DNA of 64,000 nt from positions 33,805,332 through 33,869,331 of the forward strand of contig NC_053046.1 in the NCBI RefSeq assembly GCF_003473485.1, given 5' to 3'. This DNA is from Medicago truncatula. Lineage: Eukaryota; Streptophyta; Magnoliopsida; Fabales; Fabaceae. Below the pieces are notes generated by a model, which did no database searches, was not told where the DNA came from, and worked only from the letters and a program-made list of their open reading frames with translations. Positions 12,546 to 24,439 of this stretch are shown in pieces. The position numbers and the translations under genes are program-made. How positions within the stretch are numbered: the first letter of the stretch is position 1; each line of letters starts with the position of its first letter.

Positions 12546-15480
12546 CTGGAGGAAGAAGTTGATGCTTCTGATTTTTCACCTAAACTTAGTTTCATAAATG
12601 GAGACTCAGATCCTTCAAGTAGTTTGATCTCGAACAAGACATCATTAATAGCCCGGGCCAAGTTCTTGTCCTCTACAGCATTATGGAAACAATCTCTTCT
12701 CTTAGCATCAAGAACTACATTTCGCCAAACCGAGTCACTGTTGATTAGAGTAGCTGCATTTCCTAATATCCAAAGGCAATATCTGCGCAAAATGAACTCA
12801 AGAGTTTTCAGTAAACATTAGAGAAGCAATGCAGCATAACAAAATAAAAATAGTATTTAACATACCTAGCCCTAGTCATAGCCACATTTGCTCTTTGTCT
12901 ATTTGAAAGAAAACCAACATTACCACTTCCATTTGATCTCACAGTAGATATTATTATAATATCTTCCTCACCGCCTTGGAAACCGTCAACAGAACGAACA
13001 TTAACAGAAAAGTCCGAAGTAGTATCCCAAGTGTATTGCTTAACTTTCTCCTGGATTTCATTAACTTGAGCATTATATGGAGATATTATTCCTATGCTTA
13101 CTTTCTTCTTTGTCCTCATGAACACTGGAAGAACAAAAAATTCCCCGTTACACCTATAAATGCATAATTCATACCGAGGCTAAAGATTTCTTATTCAACG
13201 AAATACAACATAAAATTTAAAATAGGAATTGACCTTTATTAAGGCTTTTAATCATCTCTGAAATAACAGCTACCTCAACCATGTTCTTCAGACTTTGTCC
13301 ACAATGTCCAAGTTTCTCTTTACCCTTAGCTATGTTAATAAAAGAATAAGAAGAATACATATCTCCTACAAGGAAAAGCTTGTTATAGCTTACTTCCTTG
13401 ACGGCAGGAGCATCTGATAGCTTTTCATCGTAGAACTCTTTGCATGGGAATAAGCTAATGGAAGGATGCATTCTATATTGAATATTTAGCATATGCCTCT
13501 TGTATCCTAAAATTACCAGCCTCTCAAACATACTTCGGCCAAATTCACATTTATCTGCAATCTACAAATATAACAGTTTCGAACATATTAGACCAAATCA
13601 TCAATTACAGAGAAAACCAACAATTAAATGCAATGATCAACTACCTTGCTTTTCACCAATGCAGGAAGTTGTCTCTCATCTCCGATCAGGATGCAATTGC
13701 GGAGACCAGACAGCTGTAATGGAATCGTTGATTCACATTCTTTTAGCTGTGCCGCTTCATCGATTACTAAAAATTGAATTGGGCTCACCTCGGCTGTGTA
13801 TAGTTTAACAGAACTTGATGCAGTACAGAAGATTAGGCAAGCATTTGACAAGCAAAAGTTTCCTACTTCAACTCTCATGTTATCTCTTTTGTCAAATTTA
13901 GGAAGGGATATTGTGTCAGAAAGCGAACTTAGTACTTTAAGGCACTCATCTCTTCTGACGTAGAATGCTTGAATGTATGCAGGAAAGCTTTCATCTTCAC
14001 AATTAAATTGATTTTTCTAGAATTTGGCCTGCCACAAAGAAATTCCAAGAGATCTTAGCAAATCAAGAGCTTGAAGCATTTTTTTCACTGTTTCAAGTGA
14101 AATGAAAGACTTTGGCATGTGGGTGTATAAGGTTTGCATCAACAGCTTGAGCTTCTCTCTTTGTTCAACAAATTTCTGCTTGTATATAAATGCAAATACT
14201 GCCCTATACTTTTTTCTCAAAGTAAATTTCTCCATGGACTTGAGCAGCCGTATCATGGATCGCAAGTTAGTTTCCCATCCAATATTTGAATCAAAGCACC
14301 GCTTGAGATTCTCTACACGGTTATCAAGAAAGATATCAACAAGGCCTGGATGAGAACTTAATTTCATTCTCTTACTATTTCCAAAGAGCACAATGTCACC
14401 TAGACCATATGTTTCAAGCTCAAGTGAATCCATAACCAACCTATGCAATCGAATTGCCACTTGCAAAACTGCAGTATTAGTAGGAGCACAAGTCAATGTT
14501 CTGGTTTTTAACTCGAGTAAAGAAAATAGCAAGCATGCAACTGTCTTCGTTTTCCCTGTCCCTGGAGGTCCCCATATAAGTTTGACATTAGAATGATTAC
14601 AATTTATCATATTAGCACTGCTCGAAACAGCATCTTCCTGGGATTCATTCAGTTTCTGAGAGCGAATTATCATGTCTTCTTTGGTGAATGAAGCTTGACA
14701 ATTTTCTTCGGAAAGGCAATTTTGACAGTTTTCACCACTCTGAAATACAAAGCAAGCATTAAACAGGTTAAATTTTACAGCACACAATGCACATGTATTT
14801 CACAGTAATTCGCGACCGTTGATTTATTGTGTATGTTAGCATTACACAGTATGCTACATAATAAATTAAGGAGAAATTCATTCATATCAAAAATTATTCT
14901 TACAATGAGATGCGGTCCCAACACTGTTTTAATTATGTTGAGGTGTTCACCCTCTGAGGGTGAATTCAGTGCATTCGAAATACGAAGATTTGTTGTCATG
15001 TTCATAAGGTAAACTGCATACAGTTTAGGCTCTTCTCTATTCCCAAAATCATGTTCAGTATCCGTCTTCAGGCATTTGGATGATAGAACTGAAACCATAT
15101 CTGAAAATCGTTTTTTGGGCCGATCAACATAACCTATATGGTAGGGACTTTTGAGTGTGTTCAAGTCATCTAAGCTTTTGGGTCTAATGTTTGTGAAAGC
15201 AATGAGATCTCCACTTCCAGGTTCATAATCTCCACCATCTTCCACACTGTAAAATGTACTCTTCAACTGTATCTTATGACGGAACTGTTTGAAATGCTTT
15301 TGAGCTTTGGGAAGTTGCAATTGCTTGCTTTTTATAACTTTCTTGATTTCACAAATGGGAGCTCGAGACACACCAGACAAGCTTGAAGATAAATCAGTGC
15401 GCGTTTCCTCACACAACAGAGGAATGAAAGAGTTCTTGTAATCTGTTGCTGACTTAAATGTCTCTGGTATCTTATGAACC

Positions 15481-16126
15481 TAAGAGAACCAAGGTGTTTT
15501 CCAATGTTAGAAGTTAGAACATCAGATGGTAGTATAATTAAAAATAAATCCACAAATAAATAGAAGAAATGAAAATAGAAGAATAGAGCAATTTTCATTT
15601 CATACATGACAACTTTTTTTATTTATATCTAAGTTCATTACAATGTCAAAAATGCAGTCCATACTTTATGTTATACCTAATTAATGCCATGAGGAAGACA
15701 ACCATTACCAACAAAAATAAACAAAATTGTTGCACTCATTAGCAAAGTATTTTAGAAATGTTTTATGGATCAAGAAATTCCTTAATTTTAATTATTTTCA
15801 CATAGCAACAAAGTAACACAATTTTTTTTGGTACATGCTATTGTGTAAATAAAAGATAACATAATATAATTAGTATCTTAAACATTGGCATGCGTATTAG
15901 CATTTTTATCAAGATCATAATCATACAAGCGTATGAACATTTTTTGGGTCAAAAGTGTATGAAATGCAGTTCTAATACTCATTTCCCACTTTGCTCAAAT
16001 AAGATTTACCCCTAGTCGAGAAAATCTTTAAATTACCGTAAAAATAAATTTGGAAAGAATCTACAAAAATAGTAAAGATTTCAACACAAGTTTTCATTGT
16101 GAGTGTTCAAAAGGTGTAAATGAAAC
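15481..16126 (-). other. Intron 1 of helicase pseudogene
   Basis: AT-rich intron of about 650 bases with a GTTTCA donor. No inserted element with recognisable ends. Confidence 0.5.
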
Positions 16127-16240
16127 CTTGTGTTTGTAAAGATTTTCGTTGAGAACATCCTCGAGGGGCCATGAGAGTACAATATCTAAAAGCCTTCTAG
16201 GTTTAGCATCTCCTTCACTTGCATTACTAGTCTTATCCAT

Positions 16241-17010
16241 CCTTTGCTCTTTCTCAACTCTAAAGCAATCATTAGGGAAAATAAATTAGTATGCATAACA
16301 AAACACAAAGATATAGTAGAGAATGGAACAACCTGAGGAAATAGTTAAAGTGTATGGCTTGCTAAAGAATTCAAGTATACATGATCAAAAATGAAAAGAT
16401 AATATAAAGCATGAGAAAAAGTTAAAGGAACAAAAACAAGGTTGGCCAAAGTGTAAAATACCGTATATGGTAGAATATGAGAGGTTAGAGTTTCAAGCAC
16501 AGTTTAGAAATTTTAGTGATGTGGGACGGGGATATAGAAGTTTTACTAGTAGAACTTTTATGTTATTAATGAAATTGGAGTTTAATTATAGGAATACTAG
16601 CTAGTTTTAACATGGCGTTTGAAGGTGCTTTCATAGGAAATGACAAGATGCATCATTGCCTTTTCGACTTCTACACACCTTTTTATTTTCCTGCATGAAA
16701 GTATGGCGCATAATGATTAGTGGGTGGCATTTAATCAAAGGAAATTAAATAGACCTAAGTGACTTAGTAGTATATGATATGGAAAATGATGAAATAAAAA
16801 AAGAAGATAAAACCAACTTGAGATCATTTTAGTACTTGAGAAAATTGTGATACTCAATTTAGTGCCTAAGAAAGATAACCACATTCCTTGTCTTTTTGCA
16901 AAAAAAGGAATTGGTTCAACTTATTGGTCAACCCAAACCCAATGTTACCGCTATCTCAAGCACATATAATGTGTTTTAGTGTTTTATATAATGTATTTTA
17001 GTGTGTTATA
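16241..17010. other. Upstream region of helicase pseudogene, no gene
   Basis: The 5' leader continues AAAGAGCAAAGG directly before the ATG, as in the 54.6k gene (GCAAAGG before ATG), with a possible UTR acceptor CTTTAG about 25 bases upstream. Beyond that there is no recognisable gene. Confidence 0.4.
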
Positions 17011-17350
17011 GGGTGTGTTTGATTTGCAAAATAGTAAGTACTGGACAGAACAGTACAAGATAGAACAGTACAACATAAGGCAGAACAGCACATGACAAAT
17101 TTTTTATGGCATTGAATAATTTTTTGTTTTATACGATTTTTGAGGGACAAAATGCTATTTTGGTATTTTAGACAACTTGTACGTGGGACAAAAAGTTGTG
17201 TTGTGGTTTGGTGAGGGACAAAAATATGAGTTTTTGTCCTGTCCCTTGTCTCCAGTTTGTCCTGTACCTGAAACAGTTTTACAAATCAAACACTGAACAA
17301 CTAGAGTTGTCCTGTCATGTCCTTCATTTTTTAGCAAATCAAACGCACTC
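17011..17350. mobile_element. hAT-like MITE
   Basis: The left terminus GGGTGTGTTTGATTTGC is matched by GCAAATCAAACGCACTC at the right. The interior repeats ACAGAACAGTACA and its complement-like TTGTCCTGT motifs. No transposase. GTGTGTTTG-type termini are typical of plant hAT-derived MITEs. Confidence 0.6.
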
Positions 17351-17367
17351 ATAAAGTCTTTTTGATA

Positions 17368-17978
17368 TTCCGTTTGGTGCACATGATATGATAAAGACGG
17401 GATATGATAAAAAGTTAGATAAAGATAGGATATGATACTGATATGATAGACACTTATTCTATCATGTGTTTGGTGCATAGATGATAACAAATATGATAGT
17501 ATTATTTTGTCAAAATTATAAGAAATATGATTAAAACAAATTTTCCTTAAAAAAAAAATGATTAAAATAATTGGGTTTCTTGTCTCTCGTATGTGAGCTG
17601 GTAATTTCAATATGATGTGTTTTTTCTTTCAACAATGAAATTGGGTTTCTTGTTTCAACATGACATGCGTTTTTTATTCAATCAATTGTTTAATTGATGG
17701 AGAATAGCATGAGGTGTGACGGAGAAGAAGCAAGAGGCGAGAGACACAGAAGGAATTTTTGGGGGAGGCACGATAGAGAAGAAGATACGCGTGATTTAAT
17801 ACCTTATCAGGTTGCTAACACACCAAATACTAAGGATTAGAAAAAAAGGATGAATAAGATATGATTAGAAATAAGTTTAATTTATTCTTTTTTATTGGTG
17901 CACCAAACAGCGGATTGAAGTAAGATATATGATAGTTTTATCATATCTTGTCTTCTTATCATGTGCATCAAACGAACC
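17368..17978. mobile_element. TIR element adjacent to hAT-like MITE
   Basis: Left end TTCCGTTTGGTGCACATGAT with ATGATAAAGAC; right end GTCTTCTTATCATGTGCATC then AAACGAACC. The ends are inverted copies and the interior repeats GATATGATA motifs. An internal CGTGTTTGGTGCATAGATG-like stretch suggests rearrangement. About 610 bases, non-coding. Confidence 0.55.
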
Positions 17979-17979
17979 T

Positions 17980-18985
17980 TTAGATGTTTAAGATTTTAGA
18001 ATGAGATGCTAATAAGATTTCAGACTTCACTAAGAATAGAATTAGTTTTAAAATCCTTCGATTGTTGCTCAACTGGATTTATTACTACTTCTCCTTTAGT
18101 TTTAAAATTGACCTTTGACCATTGGTAGAAGAAATTAGTTTGGCCGTTAAGAATAGAATTTTGCTTTATAGTTATCACCCTATTTAGATATTTTAATCAC
18201 TTATACCAATCTCAAATTTTATGTAGATTGAAAATGCCCCAAATAATGATCATGTAGATTGTATTATTCCTAATTTAGCAATAAAATGAATGAAGTTTAT
18301 TTTAGTGTAAGGATAACTTAGTTGGTTGGGACAACACAACACACATGGTCGAGATTCGAAACCAAATTCTCACATTAAATGACAAAAGTTAATAGATAGT
18401 GACTGAATAAAAATCTCTCTAATTCGCTCCGATCTACATCCGTTGTAAAAATTCTCCAGTGACTGAATTTAGTCACACATAATAACCATAAGCATAACTT
18501 GGCAATCATAGTAGACTAGTAAAACCCTATCTTGAGAATAAGCACAATTACTCCCCCTTTGATACTTGTAATTATATATGTTCTCAAATGTTTGCTTAAT
18601 TTTTAATTTGAAATTGCAGACTGTTTGGTTTTAAATTGTGCTTAGATTTGATTTTGGTTTTGATTGTGCTTTGACTTGTTCTTATTTAAATGCATGGCAT
18701 AAAACAATGATCACAACAAGCCCAGATAATTCACCACAAAAGTTAATAGATAAGACTCAAAAGATCTCCTAAATAAGGTCTCAAAAGATGTCCCCACCCT
18801 ACTTGAAACTTGATTAACCATTTGTAACATAATCACAGTTGAGCCATCACGATTTTAACAAAAACTACACTTTGGAGATTAAACAACAGCACATGACACC
18901 ATGATTTTGAGAAACTCACAGCTCATCCAAACATACACAGATTAATTTGGTGCCACTCGCCTAGAGGGAGTATTTGATATTCTAT
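17980..18985. other. Intergenic DNA 3' of helicase copy 3
   Basis: No gene found. At 18305-18400 the motifs GATAACTTAGTTGGTTGGG and GGTCGAGATTCGAAACC resemble tRNA A and B boxes and may mark an old SINE. I found no counterpart of the small last exon of the neighbouring helicase gene here. Confidence 0.4.
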
Positions 18986-18989
18986 GATT

Positions 18990-21900
18990 TCAAAATTTCC
19001 CTCCTAAACGCCGTTTCTTCAATGGCGACTCAAATTCTTCAAGTTGTCGAAGCTGAGGCAAGACATCCTTAATAGCTTGGGACAATTTTTTGTCCTCTTC
19101 AACATTGTGGAAACAATCCCTTTTCTTAGCATCAATAACAACATTTCTCCATACAGAGCCACTGTTGATTAGAGTAGATGCATTTCCTAATATCCAAAGA
19201 CAGTATCTGCACAAAATGAACTCAGTTTTCAGTAAACATAGAAACAGCATAACAAATTGAACATTATATACATCATACCTAGCCCTAGTCAGAGCCACAT
19301 TTGTTCTTCGTCCATTAGATCTCACAGTAGATATTATTATAATGTCTTCCTCACCACCTTGAAAACCATCAACAGAACGAACATTTACAGAGAACTTAGA
19401 ATTAGCAACCTTAGTGTACTGCTCAATTTCCTCCTGAATTTCATAAACTTGAGCATTATATGGAGATACGATTCCTATGCTAACTTTCTTCCTTGTCTTC
19501 ATGAACACTGGCAGAACAAAACAAAATACATTGTAAGACATAAATGCATAATTCTTACGGAGACCGAAGATTTCTTTTGCATGAAAAAGTTAAAAATAAA
19601 AAAGCTTAAAAGAAAAGAGAAATTGACCTTCATAAAGGCTTTTAATTATCTCAGAAATAACAGCAACCTCAACCATGTTCTTCAGACTTTGTCCATGTCC
19701 AAATTGCTCTTTACCCTTGGCTATGTTAATAAAAGAATAAGAAGAATACATTTCTCCTTCAAGGAAAAGCTTATTATAGCTTTCTTCCCCGACAACGGGA
19801 GCATCACATAGCTTTCCATCATAGAACTCTTTGCATGGGAACAAGCTAATGGAAGGATGCATTCTATACTGAACATTTAGCATTTTCCTTTCGTATCCCA
19901 GCATTACAAGCCTTTCAAACATACTTCGTCCAAACTCACACTGATCAGCAATCTACAAATATAATTGTTTTGAACATATTAGAGAAAATATTCAATTGAA
20001 GAGAAAAAATCAATAACTAAATCCAATGGTCCAATGGTCAAGTACCTTGCTTTTTACTAATGCAGGAAGTTGTCTCTCATCTCCAATTAGGATGCAGCGG
20101 CGGAGACCGTGCAGCTGTAATGGAATTGCTAATTCACATTCTTTTAGCTGTGCGGCTTCATCGACTACCAAAAATTGCACTGGTTTCAACCATGATGCAT
20201 GAATTAGTTTAATTGAGCTTGATACAGTGCACAAAACTAGACAAGCATACGACAAGCAAAATTTTTCCACTTGAACTCTCTTGATCCCACCTCTCCTGTC
20301 AGTTTCAAAATAAGGAAGGGAAACTGTTTTAGAAAGCGAACTTAGTATGCTAAGGCACTCATCTCTTTTGACGTATAGCAGTTGAAAGTAAGCAGGAATG
20401 CTTTCATCTCTTTTCTTAAATTTGGCTTGCCCGATGGAAATTCCAAGAGACTTTAGCAAATCAAAAGCCTGAAGCATTTTTTTCACCATTTCCAGTGAAA
20501 TGAGAGATGTTGGCATGTGTGTGTATAAAGTTTGCATCAAGAACTCGAGCTTCTCTTTTTGTTGAACAAATTTTTGCTTGTATTCAAATACTTCACTACT
20601 CTCTTTTTTGTTAGCAGATTTCTCCATGGACTTGAGCAACTGTATCATTGATAGCAAGTTAGTCTTCCATCCGGTATTTGGATCAAAGCATTCCATGAGA
20701 TTCTCTACATGGTAATCAAGAAAGAATTTGACAAGGCCTTGATGAGAACTAAAATTCATCCTCTTGCCATTGCCAAATAGCACAATGTCACCCAAACTAT
20801 ATGTATCATGCTCAAGTGAATCCATAACTAACCTATTCAACCGACTTGCCACCTGCAAAATTGCAGTATTAGTTGGAGCACAAGTCAATGTTCTGGTTTG
20901 TAACTTGAGTAGAGAAAATAACAAGCATGCAACTGTCTTAGTTTTCCCTGTCCCTGGTGGTCCCCATATAAGTTTGATATCAGCATGATTGCAATTCATC
21001 ATACTAACACAGCTTGAAACAGCGTCTTCTTGAGATTCATTTAGATTCTGAGAACGGATTATCACATCTTCTTGGATGAGAGAAGATTGACTATCTGGTT
21101 CAGGCGGGCAAAGTTGACAGTTTTCTCCACTCTGAAATACAAAAAGCGTTAAACAGGTTACATATTTAACTGCAAAAGTATTTTAAAGGACATAACGACA
21201 TGTATTTCAAAGTAATTTCCCATGCGGGAAAAATAAACATCATTGATTTATTGTGTATGTCAGTATACCACAGTATGCTATATATACTAAATGAAGGAGA
21301 AACTTATTCAGATCAAAAGATTACTCTTACAATTGGACGTGGTCCCAACATTGTTTTAATTATGTTCATATGTGAGATTGATTTCAGGGCTTTGCAAATA
21401 CGAACATTTGTTGTCATGTTCATAAGGTAAACTGCATACAGTTTCAACTCTCTGTTGTTCCACAAGTCATCTTCAATATCCATATTCATGCATTTGGATG
21501 ATCGCTCCTTGTTGTTCTGCAAGTCATCTTTGATATCCATCTTCATGCATTTGCATGACAGTACTGAGATTCTATCAGGAATCCCATTCCCTGCCTTGAT
21601 TGCCTTCTTAACATAGGCGATACGGTAGGGGCTTTGGAGTGTGTTCAAGTCATTTAAGCTTTTAGGCCTAATGTGTGTGAAAGCAATGAGATCCCCTGAC
21701 ACAGGTTTATAATTTCCAACGTCTTCAACTTCATCAGATTCAGTTGTACTCTTTAGCCGTATGTCATGATGGAACTGTATGAATTGATTTTGATCTTTTG
21801 GAATGGAAAGTTTCCATTGTGCAGTTTTTTGGACATTATTGATCTCACAAAAAGGAGCTTGAGAGACAGCAAACAAGCTTGAAGATAAATCAGTGTGTGT

Positions 21901-22586
21901 TTCCTCAAACAATAGAGGTACAAAAGAGTTCTTGTATTCTGTGGCAGACTTAAACGTCTCTGGAATCTTATGAACCTGAGAGAACGTAGGTTTTTTCTAG
22001 TGTTATTAGAACATGTAATAGTTGCATAATTAAATAGCAGAGATAAAAATGATCAACAGAACAATTTTCATTTCATGGTAATACAGACAATTTTTTTGTT
22101 CATAAAAAAAAATACATCTATTTTTATCCAAGTAACAAAATGGTTGCACTCATTACCATAGCCACAAAGCAACATAGTTTTTATAAAAGATAATGTAATT
22201 AATTGGAACGAACCTGTAATTCTTATTCATTTTCTTCAATAGTTAAAATTTACTCATTTTGTTCACTGCGATATACTCCATATGTGAGGGTGAGACTACA
22301 TAGAAGGAAAACTATTTTCTTTATGTTTGAAAAGAGCATAAAAATACTCAATCTTTATTTAGATTGGGTATGGTTCAAATCCTTTTCCAAGAAGCAAGTG
22401 CACTTTGTAAAGAATCTAAAGATGGAAAGAAACCTTGTCTTTGTAAAGATTTTCGTTCAAAACATCCTCGTAGGTCCATGAGAGTACAACATCCTCGAGT
22501 CGAACAACCTCTACATTTGCATCGCTAACATCCTTTTCACTTGCATTGCTAACATCCTCTTCACTTTCATTACTAGTTGTCTCCAT
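18990..22586 (-). CDS. SF1 UPF1/SEN1-like helicase, type II, divergent copy
   Basis: Six exons on the minus strand: 22586-22434, 21975-21331, 21131-20046, 19952-19628, 19507-19279, 19206-18990; GT-AG and in phase, predicting 884 residues. Walker A is near residue 323, the DEAAQ box near 590, GDERQLPA near 616, then [18 protein letters not shown] and NVALTRAR. Oddities: exon 1 is 13 codons longer than in paralogues, through an acidic repeat ([16 protein letters not shown]); exon 2 carries a 57-bp tandem duplication; exon 5 lacks ten residues just before motif VI (the VGFLSNRQ segment of other copies); exon 6 ends at its own TGA, and the usual donor is GCGAGT, so the RWW-type tail exon seems lost. 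The lobe-1 inserted module is absent. Probably still translated; catalytic competence is uncertain. Confidence 0.8.
21449..21558 (-). repeat. 57-bp in-frame tandem duplication in exon 2
   Basis: Two adjacent copies, 21506-21558 and 21449-21501, encode [16 protein letters not shown] and [16 protein letters not shown]. The period is 57 bases (19 residues), so the frame is kept. Other helicase copies in the window have only one such segment. Confidence 0.85.
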
Positions 22587-22589
22587 CCT

Positions 22590-23093
22590 TTGTTCTTTCT
22601 CAATGCTAAAGCAAATAAGCAATTAATCATTAAGGAAAAAAATCAGTATACATGCACCAAATTAACGAAAACGCAAAGAAGAGTTGAACTGAACAGTTAA
22701 AGTATGTCTTGATCTACCTTTCAAGTAAACATGACCAAATTTGCAAGTTATTATAAGAGGGAACAAACATTGTGTCGCAGCAGAATATGAAAGGTTAGAG
22801 CCTCATGCACAGTTAAGTAGCTTTGGTGATTTATCTGAAAGAAAAATGTACTTTGTGATATGTGACGGGAAGAAATTTATAGTACTATTTAATAATACTA
22901 GTATAATTAATTAAAGTGAAGTTTAGTTATGAAATGCTAGTTTTAATACGGCGCATGAGGGTAGTTGTACATTACTGCATAGGAAATGACAAGATGTCAA
23001 GATGCATTGTTTGTCTTCTCGACTTCTACAGCTCCTTTTTATGCATGAACTGAATTATGGTTGAATCAGGCTGATGGCTCATAAGGTCACCAA
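22590..23093. other. Upstream region of helicase copy 3
   Basis: Presumed 5' UTR and promoter of the divergent helicase gene. AAAGGATGG precedes the start, as in the related copies, and a CTTTAG acceptor-like site sits upstream. No other gene. Confidence 0.35.
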
Positions 23094-23440
23094 GAGTATC
23101 CACAATTGAAGAGTCTTAAACATTTAAGACCTAGTACTTAATAGGTACCCTCATTTTGGAAAAAAGAATTGAAGGTCTTAAAAGATGTAAGGTCTAAATT
23201 AAGACCTTATTCTTAAATTGGCCCACATCACCTTTTTATTAAAATAATAATTAAAAAATGTATTAAAATAGATAGTGTATTAAATAAATAATATTGGTGG
23301 AACCAAATTAGACATTTTGTTAGAGGGTCTCTCCATTGGAGTGGTTGAGTACCTTTTAGGTACCATTATTAAAAAAGTGATGTGTCAATGTGAGACCAAT
23401 TCAAGACCTCAAAGATGAGACTCTCCATTGTGGATGCTCT
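23094..23440. mobile_element. MITE with GAGTATCCACAATTG ends
   Basis: The left end GAGTATCCACAATTGAAGAG and the right end CTCTCCATTGTGGATGCTC are inverted copies with a few mismatches. Interior motifs AAGACCT / AGGTCTT recur on both halves. Non-coding, about 350 bases. Confidence 0.6.
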
Positions 23441-23444
23441 AACA

Positions 23445-24080
23445 TGTGAACTTGAAAAAAATTGTGATGAAATCATGAAAATATTACTCCCTCTCTTAGG
23501 TCCCTAAGATGAGTATTAGCTAGGTTTTTTTTTTTTTTTTTGGGTGGACACATGAATTTGGACACTCTATTTGATTACACAAAAAAAAGTACTCTTTCTA
23601 TTTTAAAATAAATGTTGTTTAAGGTTTTTACACACAAATTAAAAAAATATAATAATAATGTCAATTTTACACATTATTTGTTTTTACACACAAATTACAT
23701 GATAATTTTACTAATCTAGCCTTATTTATTATCGGTGTAATATTTTGTAAGTAGTGTACGCTCAATTAACTAGAAGGTACAATTGGAAATAAAATAATAA
23801 TTTTACATTGAAAAGTGTAAGTGACATTCATTTTAAAACGGAATGAGTACACGTGTTATAATCATTTTAAAATTAATGATTATTTTAATTATTTATATTT
23901 TCTGCTTTTTTTCTTTTTGTGCATGTGTGACCAAATGGAGGGTATAAATCCCTCTGTCCTTCCAAAAATTGCTCGTTAATTAGGAAGTGAATACTCCATT
24001 TTCAACACTATCACTAACACAATATTTTATTGAATGAAATTCATGAGTCTCACAACTTTAACTTCAAATGAGACCTATTT
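23445..24080. other. AT-rich intergenic DNA
   Basis: No gene. Holds a poly-T tract near 23527 and low-complexity AT runs only. Confidence 0.45.
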
Positions 24081-24084
24081 TCAA

Positions 24085-24434
24085 AGGGTGTGTTTGTTTC
24101 AAGTTTACCAAATTTATTCTTAGGAATAACATTCCTTGGAATATAAAGATGGGAATTTTAATCCAAGGAATTTAGGAAAAATATGTTTGGTTAGCTTTAT
24201 AATATTCTCAGGAACCATAAAAATAGGGGTTATAATAGGTAAACTATTTATGAATTTATTCCCATCTCCATGGGAACTTTATTCCCACCCTTTTCCTTAG
24301 GAAATTTTTTCTATTCCCAATAACATTTTATACCAAGAAATAAATTTTAGTAAACTTGTAACAAACATAAACATATACATTTCTATCATTTTATTCCTGG
24401 GAATCAACAATTATAACTTAAAACAAACACACTC
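24085..24434. mobile_element. hAT-like MITE (GGGTGTGTTTGTTT ends)
   Basis: Left end GGGTGTGTTTGTTTCAAG, right end TTAAAACAAACACACTC, inverted to each other. The inner halves share TTCCTTGGAAT / GGGAAT-type palindromes. A truncated relative of the left end appears at 6805-6870 (GGGGGTGTTTGTTTCAAG). Confidence 0.6.
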
Positions 24435-24439
24435 AAAGT

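Larger units (their letters stand above)
11707..16240 (-). pseudogene. SF1 UPF1/SEN1-like helicase, type II, copy with in-frame stop
   Basis: Seven exons on the minus strand: 16240-16127, 15479-14904, 14739-13645, 13561-13234, 13124-12866, 12782-12546, 11728-11707. The whole chain keeps phase (876 codons plus stop), with Walker A near residue 287, a DEAAQ box, [26 protein letters not shown] and NVAMTRAR all intact. A single TAG at 14019-14017 (codon 471) interrupts exon 3, where the copy at 54.6k has AAG (K). Translation would stop after motif Ia, before the DEAAQ box, so the 470-residue product cannot be a helicase. No other lesion was seen, which suggests recent inactivation or a sequencing error. 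It lacks the inserted lobe-1 module found in other copies. The last exon encodes a RPRKPRWW tail matching the 54.6k gene. Confidence 0.8.
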
